Of a stretch of 64,000 nucleotides of DNA, positions 18,874 to 27,909 are shown piece by piece; positions within the stretch are counted from its first letter, which is position 1, and every line of letters begins with the position of its first letter. Where the stretch lies: positions 186,001 to 250,000 of the forward strand of contig NZ_LIWB01000001.1 of NCBI RefSeq assembly GCF_001905725.1. Direction: 5' to 3'. The stretch comes from Streptomyces sp. CB02400. Its GTDB lineage: Bacteria; Actinomycetota; Actinomycetes; Streptomycetales; Streptomycetaceae. A program made the position numbers and the translations under genes. The notes under the pieces were generated by a model that was not told the origin of the DNA, ran no database searches, and saw only the letters and a program-made list of their open reading frames with translations.

Positions 18874-19934
18874 CGCATCCTCCTCGTGCGGTACAGGACC
18901 AGGACGAACGCCGGGACGCCGACCAGCGAGGTCACCACGCCCACCGGCACCTCCTGGGGATCGAGGACGGTACGGGCCAGGGTGTCGGCCCAGACCAGGA
19001 ACACCGCCCCGGCGAGCGCGGTGACCGGCAGCAGCCGGGCGTGCCCCGGGCCGACGAGGGCGCGGGCGGCGTGCGGCAGGACCAGGCCGACGAAGCCGAT
19101 CGCGCCCGCCGAGCTGACCAGCGCGGCCGTCAGCAGCGCTGTCACGCACAGCAGCACCAGCCGGGTCCGGGCCACCGCGACCCCGAGCGACGCGGCGGCG
19201 TCCTGGCCGAAGGCGAAGGCGTCCAGGGTGCGCGCGTATCCCAGGCACACCACGAGGGCGAGCGCCAGGACGGCCAGGCACAGTCCCACCTCGGTCCAGC
19301 CGGCCCCGCTGAGCGACCCGAGCAGCCAGAACAGCACGCCCCGGGTGGTCTCCGCGTCGGCCGCCGTCGTCACCACGAACGAGGTCAGGGCGGAGAACAG
19401 TTGCATCGCGGCCACTCCGGACAGCACCACGCGGTCCGTCGTCCCGCCTAGTGTGTGGCTGAGCAGCAGCACCAGCGCGAACGAGCCGACCGCGCCCACG
19501 AACGCGCCACCGGAGACGGACAGGACACCCCCGCCGGCGCCGAGGACGACCACGATGACGGCGCCGGTCGACGCTCCGGAGGAGACGCCCAGGACAAAGG
19601 GGTCGGCGAGGGGGTTGCGCAGCAGTGACTGCATCACCGTGCCGCACACGGCGAGTCCGGCGCCGCACACCGCGGCGAGCAGGGTACGTGGCAGTCGCAG
19701 GTTCCAGACGATGCCCTCCCGGATCGGGGTCAGCTCCGTCGTGCCCCAGCCCAGGCGGGAGGCGACCACGGACCAGGTATCGCCCACACCGATGTCCGCC
19801 GGGCCGATGGTGATGGCCACGGCGACGGACGCGGTGAGCACCGCCAGCCCGGTGCCCAGGCCGACCACGCCGCGCAGCACACCGGCGGCGGACCGCGGCG
19901 GGCGGGTCCGGGGAGACCTCAGGGCGGTGGTCAT
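18870..19934 (-). CDS. btuC: Corrinoid ABC importer, FecCD/BtuC-type permease
   Basis: 354 residues, about ten membrane segments. Family landmarks: RLPRTLLAAVCGAGLAVCGT, then NPLADPFVLGVSSGAS (the conserved NPLAxPxxLGxSxGA), the coupling region GAIGFVGLVLPHAAR and the final segment VGVVTSLVGVPAFVLVL. The partner binding protein and ATPase are encoded on either side with 4-bp ATGA overlaps. The start ATG at 19934 overlaps the stop of the binding-protein gene. Imports corrinoid across the membrane as a dimer with two ATPases. Confidence 0.9.
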   Translation of the reverse strand: MTTALRSPRTRPPRSAAGVLRGVVGLGTGLAVLTASVAVAITIGPADIGVGDTWSVVASRLGWGTTELTPIREGIVWNLRLPRTLLAAVCGAGLAVCGTVMQSLLRNPLADPFVLGVSSGASTGAVIVVVLGAGGGVLSVSGGAFVGAVGSFALVLLLSHTLGGTTDRVVLSGVAAMQLFSALTSFVVTTAADAETTRGVLFWLLGSLSGAGWTEVGLCLAVLALALVVCLGYARTLDAFAFGQDAAASLGVAVARTRLVLLCVTALLTAALVSSAGAIGFVGLVLPHAARALVGPGHARLLPVTALAGAVFLVWADTLARTVLDPQEVPVGVVTSLVGVPAFVLVLYRTRRMR

Positions 19935-20965
19935 CCGGCGAGTCCGTATCCGCGCAGCGCCGCGGCCACCTTCTCCACGCCCTCGACGGTACGGATCGTC
20001 GGATTCATGGCCTGCCCGCTGAGCAGCACGTACCTTTTCTTCTTCACCGCCTTCATGTTCTTTGTCGCCGGGTTGGACTCCAGGAAGGTGATCTTCTTCG
20101 CGGCCGACTCGGCGGTCTGCGACGTGCGGGTGAGATCGCCGATGACGAGCACGTCGGGGTCGCGGTCGGCGACGGTCTCCCAGTTGATCTGGGGCCATTC
20201 CTGTGTGCTGTCGTCGAAGACGTTCTTCGCGCCGAGCGCGTTCGTGATGATGCCGGGTGCGCCGCAGCAGCCCGCCATGTAGGGGGACTCCTGGTTCGCG
20301 AACCAGTACAGGACGGTGGTGTTCCCGGCCCGGATCCCGGAAGAGGCCTTCGTCACCCGGCTCTTCAGCCCGGCGACCAGCTTCTCGCCACGCTCCTCCA
20401 CCCCGAAGATCCGGGCCAGTTCCCGCACTTCGCGGTAGACCGTCTCCATGGCCAGGGGCACGGTCCGTGAGCCGTCGCCGTCGCCGCTGTTGTCCTTGCC
20501 CTCGCAGTCGGCGGGCGACAGATACGTCGGCACGCCGAGTTCCTCGAACTTCTCGCGGGGGGCCACACCGCCCTTGCTCAGGGTGGAGGTGAAGGAGGAG
20601 GCGACGAAGTCCGGTTCGGTGGCCAGGACCTTCTCGAACGACGGCTGGTTGTCGGCGAGCCGGGTCACCTCGGCGTCGGCCTTCTCCAGTCCCTTCAGGA
20701 CCGGGTCGGTCCAGGTGGCGGTTCCCACCATGCGGTCGGCCAGGCCGAGGGAGAGCAGGATCTCGGTGGTGCCCTGGTTCAGGGACACGGCCCGCTTCGG
20801 CGGGGTCTCGACCGTCACCTCCCGCCCGCAGTTGTCGAAGGTGACGGGCCGGTCGCCGGAGCCGGCGGGCTTCGAGGACGGGCCGGAACCGGAACCGCAT
20901 GCGGTGAGCAGCAGCGCCCCGGTCAGGAGCAGGACGGAACGGCGGGCAGGACGTGACAGATGCAC
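19931..20965 (-). CDS. btuF: Corrinoid ABC importer, substrate-binding lipoprotein
   Basis: 344 residues from the GTG at 20965, preferred because GAGAAAG lies upstream and the lipoprotein signal then starts cleanly (RPARRSVLLLTGALLLTAC, lipid-modified Cys 23). An in-frame ATG at 20995 would add ten residues with no ribosome-binding site. The body is a class III periplasmic-binding fold (FDNCGREVTV...PKRAVSLNQGTTEILLSLGL...), as in BtuF/FhuD. Unusual features are an acidic Gly/Asp loop (CEGKDNSGDGDGS) and a CCGAPG motif. First gene of the operon, directly downstream of a cobalamin riboswitch. The gene symbols are functional inferences. Confidence 0.85.
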   Translation of the reverse strand: MHLSRPARRSVLLLTGALLLTACGSGSGPSSKPAGSGDRPVTFDNCGREVTVETPPKRAVSLNQGTTEILLSLGLADRMVGTATWTDPVLKGLEKADAEVTRLADNQPSFEKVLATEPDFVASSFTSTLSKGGVAPREKFEELGVPTYLSPADCEGKDNSGDGDGSRTVPLAMETVYREVRELARIFGVEERGEKLVAGLKSRVTKASSGIRAGNTTVLYWFANQESPYMAGCCGAPGIITNALGAKNVFDDSTQEWPQINWETVADRDPDVLVIGDLTRTSQTAESAAKKITFLESNPATKNMKAVKKKRYVLLSGQAMNPTIRTVEGVEKVAAALRGYGLAG

Positions 20966-21014
20966 GGTGTCGGCTTTCTCAACGTCAGGACCCATGCGCG
21001 GGGCCCGTGCGGAC

Positions 21015-21190
21015 GATCGGGCGCCAGCAGGTCTTCGGACTCGGGATCATCCCGGCGGGACGCCTTCCCGGACCCGGCCGTGGCCGTCGTCCAGTGGCTG
21101 CTGCCCCGCCCGTCACCCTCACCGCTGCGCGTCAGTTCCGGACTCTCACCGGATTCCCTGACCCGTGCACGCGTACGACCGCGTTCACGA
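21015..21190 (-). promoter_or_regulatory. Cobalamin riboswitch
   Basis: Read on the minus strand, the region contains the conserved blocks of the adenosylcobalamin riboswitch in order: GGGAATCCGGTGAGAGTCCGG (complement of about 21137-21158), GCCACTG (21098-21092), GGGAAGGCG (21069-21061) and the B12 box GAAGACCTGCTGGCG (near 21036-21022). It lies 50-200 bp before the binding-protein start, so B12 should shut down translation or transcription of the importer. Boundaries are approximate. Confidence 0.9.
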
Positions 21191-21500
21191 GTTTGACTGG
21201 CGTCCGGAAGTTACCACAGCCTTACTTACGCAGTCCGAAGCACCCGTTGCGAGCTCCAGGCGCGTATGTCCGGATGAAGGCCCGCTTCGGAGGGACGGCC
21301 ACGCCAGGCCGAACCGGGCACATGGTGCCACCGTCCACTCCGCGACCCGTCAAGAACTCGTCGCCGTACGTGTGCTCACCCGGTGGTCTGGTTCCATCCC
21401 GCGCGGCGCCCGGCCCGCACCGGCCGGTGGAAGGTCCTGGACCGCCTCCCCGTCGGCAAGCGGCCGTCGCCGGACCGGATCTGCCCGGCTGACGCGGTCG
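21191..21500. other. Spacer between MFS gene and riboswitch
   Basis: It holds the promoter for the riboswitch operon, probably in the AT-richer part around 21190-21240 (minus strand), and the 3' end region of the MFS gene. No gene is recognisable and no clear terminator was seen. Confidence 0.4.
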
Positions 21501-22949
21501 TCACCGGGAGACGCCGCTGTCCGCCCCCTCCGTCCGGCGGGCCAGCAGGGCCGCGCCGGCGCCGGCCGCGGCGCAGCCCGCGCACAGCAGCCACACCGCC
21601 ACGTAGGCGCCCTCCTCGGGGGCGGCGTTCGACGTCGGGGTGTTGTGGGAGGACGTGGCCAGTACGGCGGCCATGAGACCGCCGGCGACCGCCCCGCCGA
21701 ACGTCTTCACGTTGTTGTAGAGGGCCGTCGCCACCCCGCTGCGGGACCGGTCGGCGGCCTCGACGATCACCGTGGGCATGGCGCTCAGGGCGATGCCGAG
21801 CCCCAGTCCGGTGACGACCTTGGCCGCCACGATCTCGCCCACGGCGCCGTGGCGCGCGGCCAGCGCCAGGAAGCTCACCGCGACCAGTCCGAACGCGCAG
21901 GCCAGCGCGGAGCGGTAGCCGATGCGGCGGGCCAGTGGCACGGTGACGGCCGACCCGACGACGGCGGCGACGATGGCGGGCAGCAGCACCAGGGAGATCT
22001 GCGCCGAGGACATGCCGAAGCCGTAGCCGGTTTCGTGCGGGTCGGCGGCCAGGAACGTGGTCTCCGGGGCCTGGGCGGCGAAGTAGACGACGCCGAAGCC
22101 CGCCGCCGCCAGATAGAACGGACCCGCCCGCCGGTCAGCCAGTGACCGTACGTCCACCAGTGGATCGGGCCGGCGCAGTTCCACCCGTACCCACACCGCG
22201 AGCAGCGCGCTCCCGAGGAGCAGCGGGCCGGCCACCAGGGGCCCGGCGCCGCCGCCCCGCTCCAGTGCGAAGACGCCGGCGAGCAGGGTGCTCGCGCCGA
22301 GGGCGAGCAGCGCGAACCCGGCCCAGTCCATCCGTTCCCCGCCCGCCGCGGCGGACTCGGGGACCGCGACGAACGACAGCGGTACGCAGACCGCGGCGAG
22401 CCCGGCCGGGATCAGCAGCGCGGTGCGGACGTCCCCGAGGGCGTCGGCCGCCGCGCCCATCAGGGCCGCGCCGAGCAGTCCGCCGACGGTGAGCGCCCCG
22501 ACCAGCCGGGCGATGGCCCGGCGGGCGTCGGGCACCGACAGCCGGTCCCGGACGAGGGCGATCTCCAGCGGCAGGAGCGCGGCGAGCGGCCCCTGCAACG
22601 CCCGCCCGGTCCACAGCAGCGCCGGAGTGGGGGCGAGCGCCACGAGCAGCGAGCCGGCCGCCACGCACACCAGTGCCACCCGGAGCATCCGGCGGTGGCC
22701 GTACAGGTCCCCGAGGCGCCCGAAGAGCGGTACGCAGACGGTCGCGGCGAGCAGTTGTACCGCCCCGATCCAGTTAGCGGCGGAGCCGTCGAGGCCGTAG
22801 GCGGCGGCCAGTTCGGGCAGCAGCGGGGTGATGCCCATCTGGGTGATGCCGCTCATCGCCTCGAACAGGACGAGCAGTCCGACGACCGCGGTCACCGAGG
22901 CGCCGGGCGCGATGCCGGCGGTCCTGCCGGGTGCGGCGGTGCCGGTCAT
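21501..22949 (-). CDS. MFS transporter, DHA2-like drug/metabolite exporter
   Basis: 482 residues with about 14 predicted membrane segments. Motif A appears as FGRLGDLYGHRRML (loop 2-3) and motif C-like Gly-rich sequence follows (VGGLLGAALMG). The overall pattern resembles the 14-TMS DHA2 group (EmrB/QacA). The substrate is unknown; because it is translationally coupled (ATGA, 22946-22949) to an amidohydrolase, the two may handle the same compound, for example an acylated amino acid. Under likely control of the divergent Lrp-type regulator. Confidence 0.85.
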   Translation of the reverse strand: MTGTAAPGRTAGIAPGASVTAVVGLLVLFEAMSGITQMGITPLLPELAAAYGLDGSAANWIGAVQLLAATVCVPLFGRLGDLYGHRRMLRVALVCVAAGSLLVALAPTPALLWTGRALQGPLAALLPLEIALVRDRLSVPDARRAIARLVGALTVGGLLGAALMGAAADALGDVRTALLIPAGLAAVCVPLSFVAVPESAAAGGERMDWAGFALLALGASTLLAGVFALERGGGAGPLVAGPLLLGSALLAVWVRVELRRPDPLVDVRSLADRRAGPFYLAAAGFGVVYFAAQAPETTFLAADPHETGYGFGMSSAQISLVLLPAIVAAVVGSAVTVPLARRIGYRSALACAFGLVAVSFLALAARHGAVGEIVAAKVVTGLGLGIALSAMPTVIVEAADRSRSGVATALYNNVKTFGGAVAGGLMAAVLATSSHNTPTSNAAPEEGAYVAVWLLCAGCAAAGAGAALLARRTEGADSGVSR

Positions 22950-24160
22950 GCCTCCACCGCCCCCGCCGCCGCCCCTTCCAGCCGCCGGGCGGCGAGGTCA
23001 GCCAGCAGCGCCGCCGCGGCCGGCAGTACCCCGTCGTCGTAGACGGCGTGCGGTGAGTGGTTCATCGGGGCGGTGGCCGGGTCGAGGCCGGTGGGGCAGG
23101 CGCCCATGCCCAGGAACGCGCCGGGCACCTCCTGGAGCACGAGGGAGAAGTCCTCCGAGCCGGAGATCGGGCGGGGCGCGGTGAGGCTGCGGGCCTCTCC
23201 GAGCAGTTCCGCGGCCACCGTGGTGGCGAACGCGGTTTCGGCCGGGTCGTTGACGGTCACCGGGTAGCCGTCCTGGTAGTTGACGTCGGCGGTGACGCCG
23301 TGCGCGTCCGCGATGCCCCGCACCGTGCGCAGCACGCCCTCCCGCACCTTGGCACGGGTGGCCTCGGAGAAGGTGCGGACCGTCGCCCGGAGCACTGCGG
23401 TCTCCGGGATGACGTTGCGTGCCTCCCCGGCGTGCACCGAGCCGACGGTGAGGACGGCGGGGTCGAAGACGTCCACGGTGCGCGTGACCATCGTCTGCAG
23501 CGCGGTCACCATCGCGCAGGCGGCGGTGACCGGGTCGGCGGCGGTGTGGGGTGAGGAGCCGTGGCCGCCGCGGCCGGTGACGGTGACGTCGAACCCGTCC
23601 GAGCCGGCGAGTACGGTGCCGGGCCGGGTGGCCACGACGCCGGCGGGGAGCGTGTTGGCGGTGACGTGCAGGGCGTACGCGGCCACCACGCGCTCGCCCG
23701 CCGCGTCCAGCACGCCCTCCTCGATCATGAGGCGGGCACCGTCGTGACCCTCCTCCCCGGGTTGGAACATGAACACCACGTCGCCCGCCAGCTCCGCCCC
23801 GCGTCCGGCGAGCAGCCGGGCGGCGCCGACCAGGGCGGCGGTGTGCAGGTCGTGCCCGCAGGCGTGCATGACGCCGGGGCGCCGGGAGGCGTAGGGCAGT
23901 CCGGTGGCCTCGGCCACGGGGAGCGCGTCCATGTCGGCGCGCAGCAGCACCGCGGGGCCGGGCCGGCCGCCGCGCAGCACGGCGACGACCGAGCTGAGGG
24001 CCGTACCGGTGGTGATCTCCAGGCCGAGCCCGTCGAGGGCGGCGAGCACGGTCTGCCGGGTCCGCGGCAGGTGCAGGCCGACCTCGGGGTCGCGGTGCAG
24101 TGCGCGGCGCAGTCGCCGCAGGTCGTCGGTGAGTACGGAGGCGTCGCTGAGCTGGAACAT
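22946..24160 (-). CDS. M20-family metal-dependent amidohydrolase
   Basis: 404 residues, cytoplasmic. Metal ligands and motifs of the M20D hippurate hydrolase/IAA-amino acid hydrolase group are visible: RADMDALPV, MHACGHDLHTA (Cys and His ligands), FQPGEEGHDGA (Glu-Glu pair), HVTANTLPAG and a C-terminal NHSPHAVYDD. A dimerisation domain lies between (GSDGFDVTVTGRGGHGSSPHTAADP). It hydrolyses N-acyl or amino-acid amide bonds; the natural substrate is unknown. The ATG at 24160 begins at MFQLSD, where family similarity starts; longer upstream frames have no support. Coupled to the MFS gene. Confidence 0.9.
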   Translation of the reverse strand: MFQLSDASVLTDDLRRLRRALHRDPEVGLHLPRTRQTVLAALDGLGLEITTGTALSSVVAVLRGGRPGPAVLLRADMDALPVAEATGLPYASRRPGVMHACGHDLHTAALVGAARLLAGRGAELAGDVVFMFQPGEEGHDGARLMIEEGVLDAAGERVVAAYALHVTANTLPAGVVATRPGTVLAGSDGFDVTVTGRGGHGSSPHTAADPVTAACAMVTALQTMVTRTVDVFDPAVLTVGSVHAGEARNVIPETAVLRATVRTFSEATRAKVREGVLRTVRGIADAHGVTADVNYQDGYPVTVNDPAETAFATTVAAELLGEARSLTAPRPISGSEDFSLVLQEVPGAFLGMGACPTGLDPATAPMNHSPHAVYDDGVLPAAAALLADLAARRLEGAAAGAVEA

Positions 24161-24216
24161 GGCCGATAGGGTGCGCCCGGCAGAAGAAACCCACGCCGAC
24201 ACGCCTGGATCCGCTG

Positions 24217-25392
24217 ATGTCCCTTGATCCTTTGCAGGAATCCGCCACACCGCGGGAATCCGACGCTCCGGACTGGCCGTGGACCTCGCGTGCGTCCGGC
24301 GGCCGCGACGGCACGGACGGCCTCGACGAGCTGGACATGCGGTTGGTGACCCTGCTGCAGGACTCGCCGCGCGCCGAGTGGAGCGAGGTGGGCGCGGCCC
24401 TCGGCGTCGACCCCTCGACCGCGGCGCGGCGCTGGGCCCGGCTCTCCGCGGCCGGCCACGCGTGGTTCAGCTGCTACCCGGTCAGCCTGGAGGGCGCGCC
24501 GCTGGTCGTCGCCTTCGTGGAGGTGGACTGCGTGCCCGGCCGGGTGCACGACGTGGCCGTCGAACTCGCCGGTGACTCGCACGTGTTCACCGTCGAGCAG
24601 GTGACCGGCGCCCGGGACCTGGTGCTGACGTGCGTGTTCGACGGGCTGGCCGAGCTGGCCCGCTACACCGGGATGCGCGTCGGGACACTGCCCGGGGTCG
24701 CGGCGAGCCGGACACAGATCGCGACCGCCCTGCACCTGGACGGCAGCCGGTGGCGGCTGGACCGCCCGACCGCGGCGGCCCGGCCGCGGCCGGCGCGTAC
24801 GGCGGGCGCCGCCGCGCCCGGACCGGGGCGCTCCCCCGTACGACGTGAGGACCAGGCACTGGTGCGGGCCCTGACCGACGACCCGCGGCAGCCGGTGGCC
24901 AAGCTGGCACGGCGTACCGGACTGAGCCCGACGACGGTACGGCGGCGGCTGCGCCGCCTGGAGGAGTCCAGGTCGCTGGTCTTCCGCTGCGAGGTGGCGC
25001 GAGGTCTGTCCGGCTGGCCGGTGAGCGTGAGCCTGTGGTGCGCGGCGCCGCCGAAGGACACCGCGCGGATCGCCGCGCATGTCTCCGGGCTGCGCGAGGT
25101 CCGGCTGGTGGCCTCCCTCTCCGGCCCGCACAACCTGCTCTTCGCGGCCTGGCTGCGGTCCGTCGACGACATCCACGCCTTCGAGTCGCAGCTCACCGCA
25201 CCGTTCCCCGGCCTGACCGTCGCCGACCGCGCGGTCACCCTGTGGCCGGTCAAACTCGCCGGCCACCTGCTGGACCCCACCGGGCGGCGCCTGGGGTCGG
25301 TACCGCTGGCCGGCTGGAACCCGGGCACCGTCGCCGCCGACGAGGACGCCCTGCTCCGGCGGCTGCGCGACCGGGGCCTGCCACCGGGCTGA
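24217..25392 (+). CDS. Double Lrp/AsnC-family transcriptional regulator
   Basis: 391 residues with two complete Lrp units in tandem: HTH (about 38-85, LDELDMRLVTLLQDSPRAEW...DPSTAARRWARL) plus RAM-like domain (about 90-180), then a Pro/Arg/Ala-rich linker and a second HTH (about 212-258, DQALVRALTDDPRQPVAKLARR...TVRRRLRRL) plus RAM domain (to about 350). Single-unit Lrp proteins are about 150 residues; this fused form is common in Streptomyces. Divergent from the M20/MFS pair across 56 bp, so it probably senses an amino acid and controls them. Starts with ATG at 24217. Confidence 0.9.
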   Translation: MSLDPLQESATPRESDAPDWPWTSRASGGRDGTDGLDELDMRLVTLLQDSPRAEWSEVGAALGVDPSTAARRWARLSAAGHAWFSCYPVSLEGAPLVVAFVEVDCVPGRVHDVAVELAGDSHVFTVEQVTGARDLVLTCVFDGLAELARYTGMRVGTLPGVAASRTQIATALHLDGSRWRLDRPTAAARPRPARTAGAAAPGPGRSPVRREDQALVRALTDDPRQPVAKLARRTGLSPTTVRRRLRRLEESRSLVFRCEVARGLSGWPVSVSLWCAAPPKDTARIAAHVSGLREVRLVASLSGPHNLLFAAWLRSVDDIHAFESQLTAPFPGLTVADRAVTLWPVKLAGHLLDPTGRRLGSVPLAGWNPGTVAADEDALLRRLRDRGLPPG

Positions 25393-25417
25393 CCTCCATG
25401 GCCTCTCCGGCCGTGCC

Positions 25418-25500
25418 GCCGCGCGGCAGGACTCCGCGGGTAGGCGGTAACGGTGCTCCGTCATGCAGTGGATCACCAGGTCCGGCGCCGCGTAGAGCGT
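25418..25500 (-). pseudogene. Short C-terminal relic of a hypothetical protein family
   Basis: The minus strand encodes a stretch with LYAAPDLVIHCMTEHRYRLP. It closely resembles the C-terminal YxAPxLIxHYVxxHGYxPP signature of a common Streptomyces hypothetical family (DUF7919-like, from memory). Neither start nor stop is preserved; the frame runs into the Lrp gene. Confidence 0.45.
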
Positions 25501-26064
25501 GCCGCCGGCTCCCCTGCCCCCGGGTCTCCGCCGATCCGAGCCACATTCCCGTGTCCCGGGTGGGGCCGCCGAGGACGAAGGGGCGGTCGATGTCGCGCGG
25601 CCGCCGAGACGGCCGCCGCCCTCGGGCCGGCACGCGGCGTCTCCATCTCGTCCGCGCGCAGCGAGTCGCCCAGGACGGGCTCCACGACGAGTTGCGCGAC
25701 GGTACGCGCACGGCGGTCCGCCTCCATCGCCGCCCCTGCGGTGGACGACATCGTGGTGAAGGCGCCGACGACCGTGAGGATCGGCAGCGCCGGCCCCGCC
25801 AGGGACGCCGTACCCCGCCGCGACGTGTACGCCGAGTCCGCGGCCGGGCGCCCGGCCGCGGACTCGGCCCACAAGGCCGCATGAGGTGGATGCGGTCGCC
25901 CATCGGAACAGCCGACTCCGGGGCACCGGCTTGCCCGCCTCCGGGTTGGCTCTCCGTCACGGAATCACTACGAAACGGCGCCCGGTGCGTGCGAAAATCC
26001 CACTGATTGATCACCATTGTGGAGAGGGTGTGCCGGCCGGCGCGCCCGGGGAGGGGAGCCTGGT
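25501..26064. other. Gene-poor stretch with possible membrane-protein relic
   Basis: A minus-strand frame (25873 leftward) contains one hydrophobic segment (LAGPALPILTVVGAFTTMSS) followed by ADRRARTVAQLVVEP. This faintly resembles the start of FtsX-type permeases, but there is no intact gene. The right end holds the promoter and strong ribosome-binding site (GGGGAGGGGAG) of the exonuclease gene. The 38-bp palindrome is listed separately. Confidence 0.35.
25831..25868. repeat. 38-bp perfect palindrome
   Basis: GCCGAGTCCGCGGCCGGGC is followed immediately by its exact reverse complement, 19+19 bp with no spacer. It lies 197 bp before the exonuclease-TerD gene and between gene relics. Could be a terminator, a cruciform or a palindromic protein site. 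Confidence 0.9.
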
Positions 26065-27909
26065 ATGGCCCTGCTGTCGTCGAGTCCGAAGTCGCCCGCC
26101 CCTCCCGGCTACTTCCACGACTGGGCGCTGGTGGACGTGGAGACCTCCGGGCTGAGACCCGGCCGGGACCGTGTCCTGTCGCTCGCGATCCTCACGCTGG
26201 ATGCATACGGCAACCGGACGGGTGAGTTCTCCACGCTCCTGAATCCGGGGTGCGATCCCGGTCCGGTGCACATCCACGGTCTCACTCCCGCTCGTCTCGC
26301 AGGTGCCCCCACCTTCGAGGAGATCGCGCCACAGGTGGGGGCGCTGCTCAGCAACCGCGTCCTGGTCGCCCACAACGCCCAGTTCGACTACGACTTCCTG
26401 GCCCACGAGTTCGCCCACGTTCGTTCCTGGGTGCCGGTGAGCCGACGGCTGTGCACGCTGGCCCTCAACCGCCTGGTCGGGCCCGCGACGCCCGATCTCA
26501 AGCTGGGCACCCTGGCCGAGCACTACGGTGTGCGTCAGGAGAAGGCACACGACGCGCAGGACGACGTACGGGTGCTCTCCGGCATCCTGCGCGGTTCGTT
26601 GAGCGCGGCCGAACAACTGGGCCTGTCCCTGCCGCTCCTGGACTGCCCGCCCCGCCAGGACTACAAGCCGTACGTCCCCAAGGCGCCCTGCGCGTACCGC
26701 AATCCGGGCCGCCTGACGCCGGGCGGACACCTGGTGCAGGGCATGAAGGTCGCCATCACCGGGGACACCCGGGTCTCCCGTGAGGAACTGATCGCCCGTT
26801 CGGTGGCGGCCGGGCTGAACGTGATGACCTCGGTCAGCGGCCGGACCAGCGCCGTCGTCACCAACGACGCCGGAGCCGGATCCGCCAAGCTGGGTCGCGC
26901 CGCGGACGAAGGTGTTCCGCTCGTGGACGAGCCGACCTATCTGCGACTGTTGGAGAGTGTGCAGCCCGGCCAGGCCAAAGGCACCGCCCGGCAGCGTCGT
27001 ACCGTGGAGAGGCCCGCGAGCGTGCCCACCGCGCCGCCTGCGTCAACGCCGAGTCTTCCCGCACAGCGGACTGCCGCACCGGGCCCGTCCACCGCTCCCG
27101 CGGACCAGTCGCTCACCGGGCGCAGGGTCCTGGTCCTGGGCGGCACCCACGACGAGGCCGCCGAGGCACGCGCGCGTGCTGTCGCTCATGGAGCCTCCGC
27201 GGCGGTCAACCTCTCCGCCAGCGTGTCCGACGTCGTCGTGCTGCCCGGTGGCGAAGCCGACCGGCGCATGAGCCGCATCGCCACGCTCGGCCTCCGCGTC
27301 CACGACGCCGACTGGCTCCTCGCGCCCACGGCCACGTCTCTTCCCGCGCCGGCCCGGAGCGCGGCCGGAAGCCGGTCGGACACAGCGGCGGTACTGGTCC
27401 GAGGGGCTGTCATCGACCTGTCCGACACCGGCACGGCCTGGACGGTGGCCGCCACATGGCGTCAGCAGACCGCCTGCGTCGTGGACGTCGTCGCCTTCGC
27501 GGTCGACGGGCACGAACAGGTGCCAGGAGATGAGGACTTCGTCTTCTACGGCGCACCCGAGCACCCCGACGGCACCGTGCGCCTCGGCACGGACGGTCCG
27601 ACGGAGCAGGCCGTCACCGCCGACCTGGAGCGCCTGCCCCTGGAGATCCACCGAATCGTCATCGCCGCCGCGATCGACGGTGCCGCGACCTTCTCCGACG
27701 TCGGAGCCATCGAGATCACGGCCACCAGCGGAATCGGCGCGGCCCCGACCGCCCGGGCCACCCTCGACGCGGCCACCACCGAACGCACCATGATCCTCGT
27801 CGAGCTCTACCGCCGAGGAGAGGGCTGGCGGCTGCGTGTCGTCGGGCAGGGATACGACCATGGCCTGGCCGACCTTGCTCGCGGCTACGGGGTCGACGTC
27901 GCCGAATGA
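26065..27909 (+). CDS. DEDDh 3'-5' exonuclease - BRCT - BRCT-like - TerD-domain fusion
   Basis: 614 residues. Residues 18-185 are a DnaQ/epsilon-type exonuclease with all DEDDh residues: D24 and E26 (DVETSG), D108 ([10 protein letters not shown]), H162 and D167 (HDAQDD). A BRCT domain (about 222-298, [22 protein letters not shown]) and a second BRCT-like unit (about 349-420, [12 protein letters not shown]) follow. The C-terminus (about 442-610) is TerD-like ([36 protein letters not shown]), a Ca-binding stress domain of tellurite-resistance/anti-phage gene neighbourhoods. Probably DNA repair or defence linked to Ter signalling. ATG 26065 is chosen for the upstream GGGGAGG. It stands alone. 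Confidence 0.88.
   Translation: MALLSSSPKSPAPPGYFHDWALVDVETSGLRPGRDRVLSLAILTLDAYGNRTGEFSTLLNPGCDPGPVHIHGLTPARLAGAPTFEEIAPQVGALLSNRVLVAHNAQFDYDFLAHEFAHVRSWVPVSRRLCTLALNRLVGPATPDLKLGTLAEHYGVRQEKAHDAQDDVRVLSGILRGSLSAAEQLGLSLPLLDCPPRQDYKPYVPKAPCAYRNPGRLTPGGHLVQGMKVAITGDTRVSREELIARSVAAGLNVMTSVSGRTSAVVTNDAGAGSAKLGRAADEGVPLVDEPTYLRLLESVQPGQAKGTARQRRTVERPASVPTAPPASTPSLPAQRTAAPGPSTAPADQSLTGRRVLVLGGTHDEAAEARARAVAHGASAAVNLSASVSDVVVLPGGEADRRMSRIATLGLRVHDADWLLAPTATSLPAPARSAAGSRSDTAAVLVRGAVIDLSDTGTAWTVAATWRQQTACVVDVVAFAVDGHEQVPGDEDFVFYGAPEHPDGTVRLGTDGPTEQAVTADLERLPLEIHRIVIAAAIDGAATFSDVGAIEITATSGIGAAPTARATLDAATTERTMILVELYRRGEGWRLRVVGQGYDHGLADLARGYGVDVAE

Noticed and set aside
18010..20965. Importer first read as an iron-siderophore system
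   Set aside because: The upstream cobalamin riboswitch points to corrinoid uptake.
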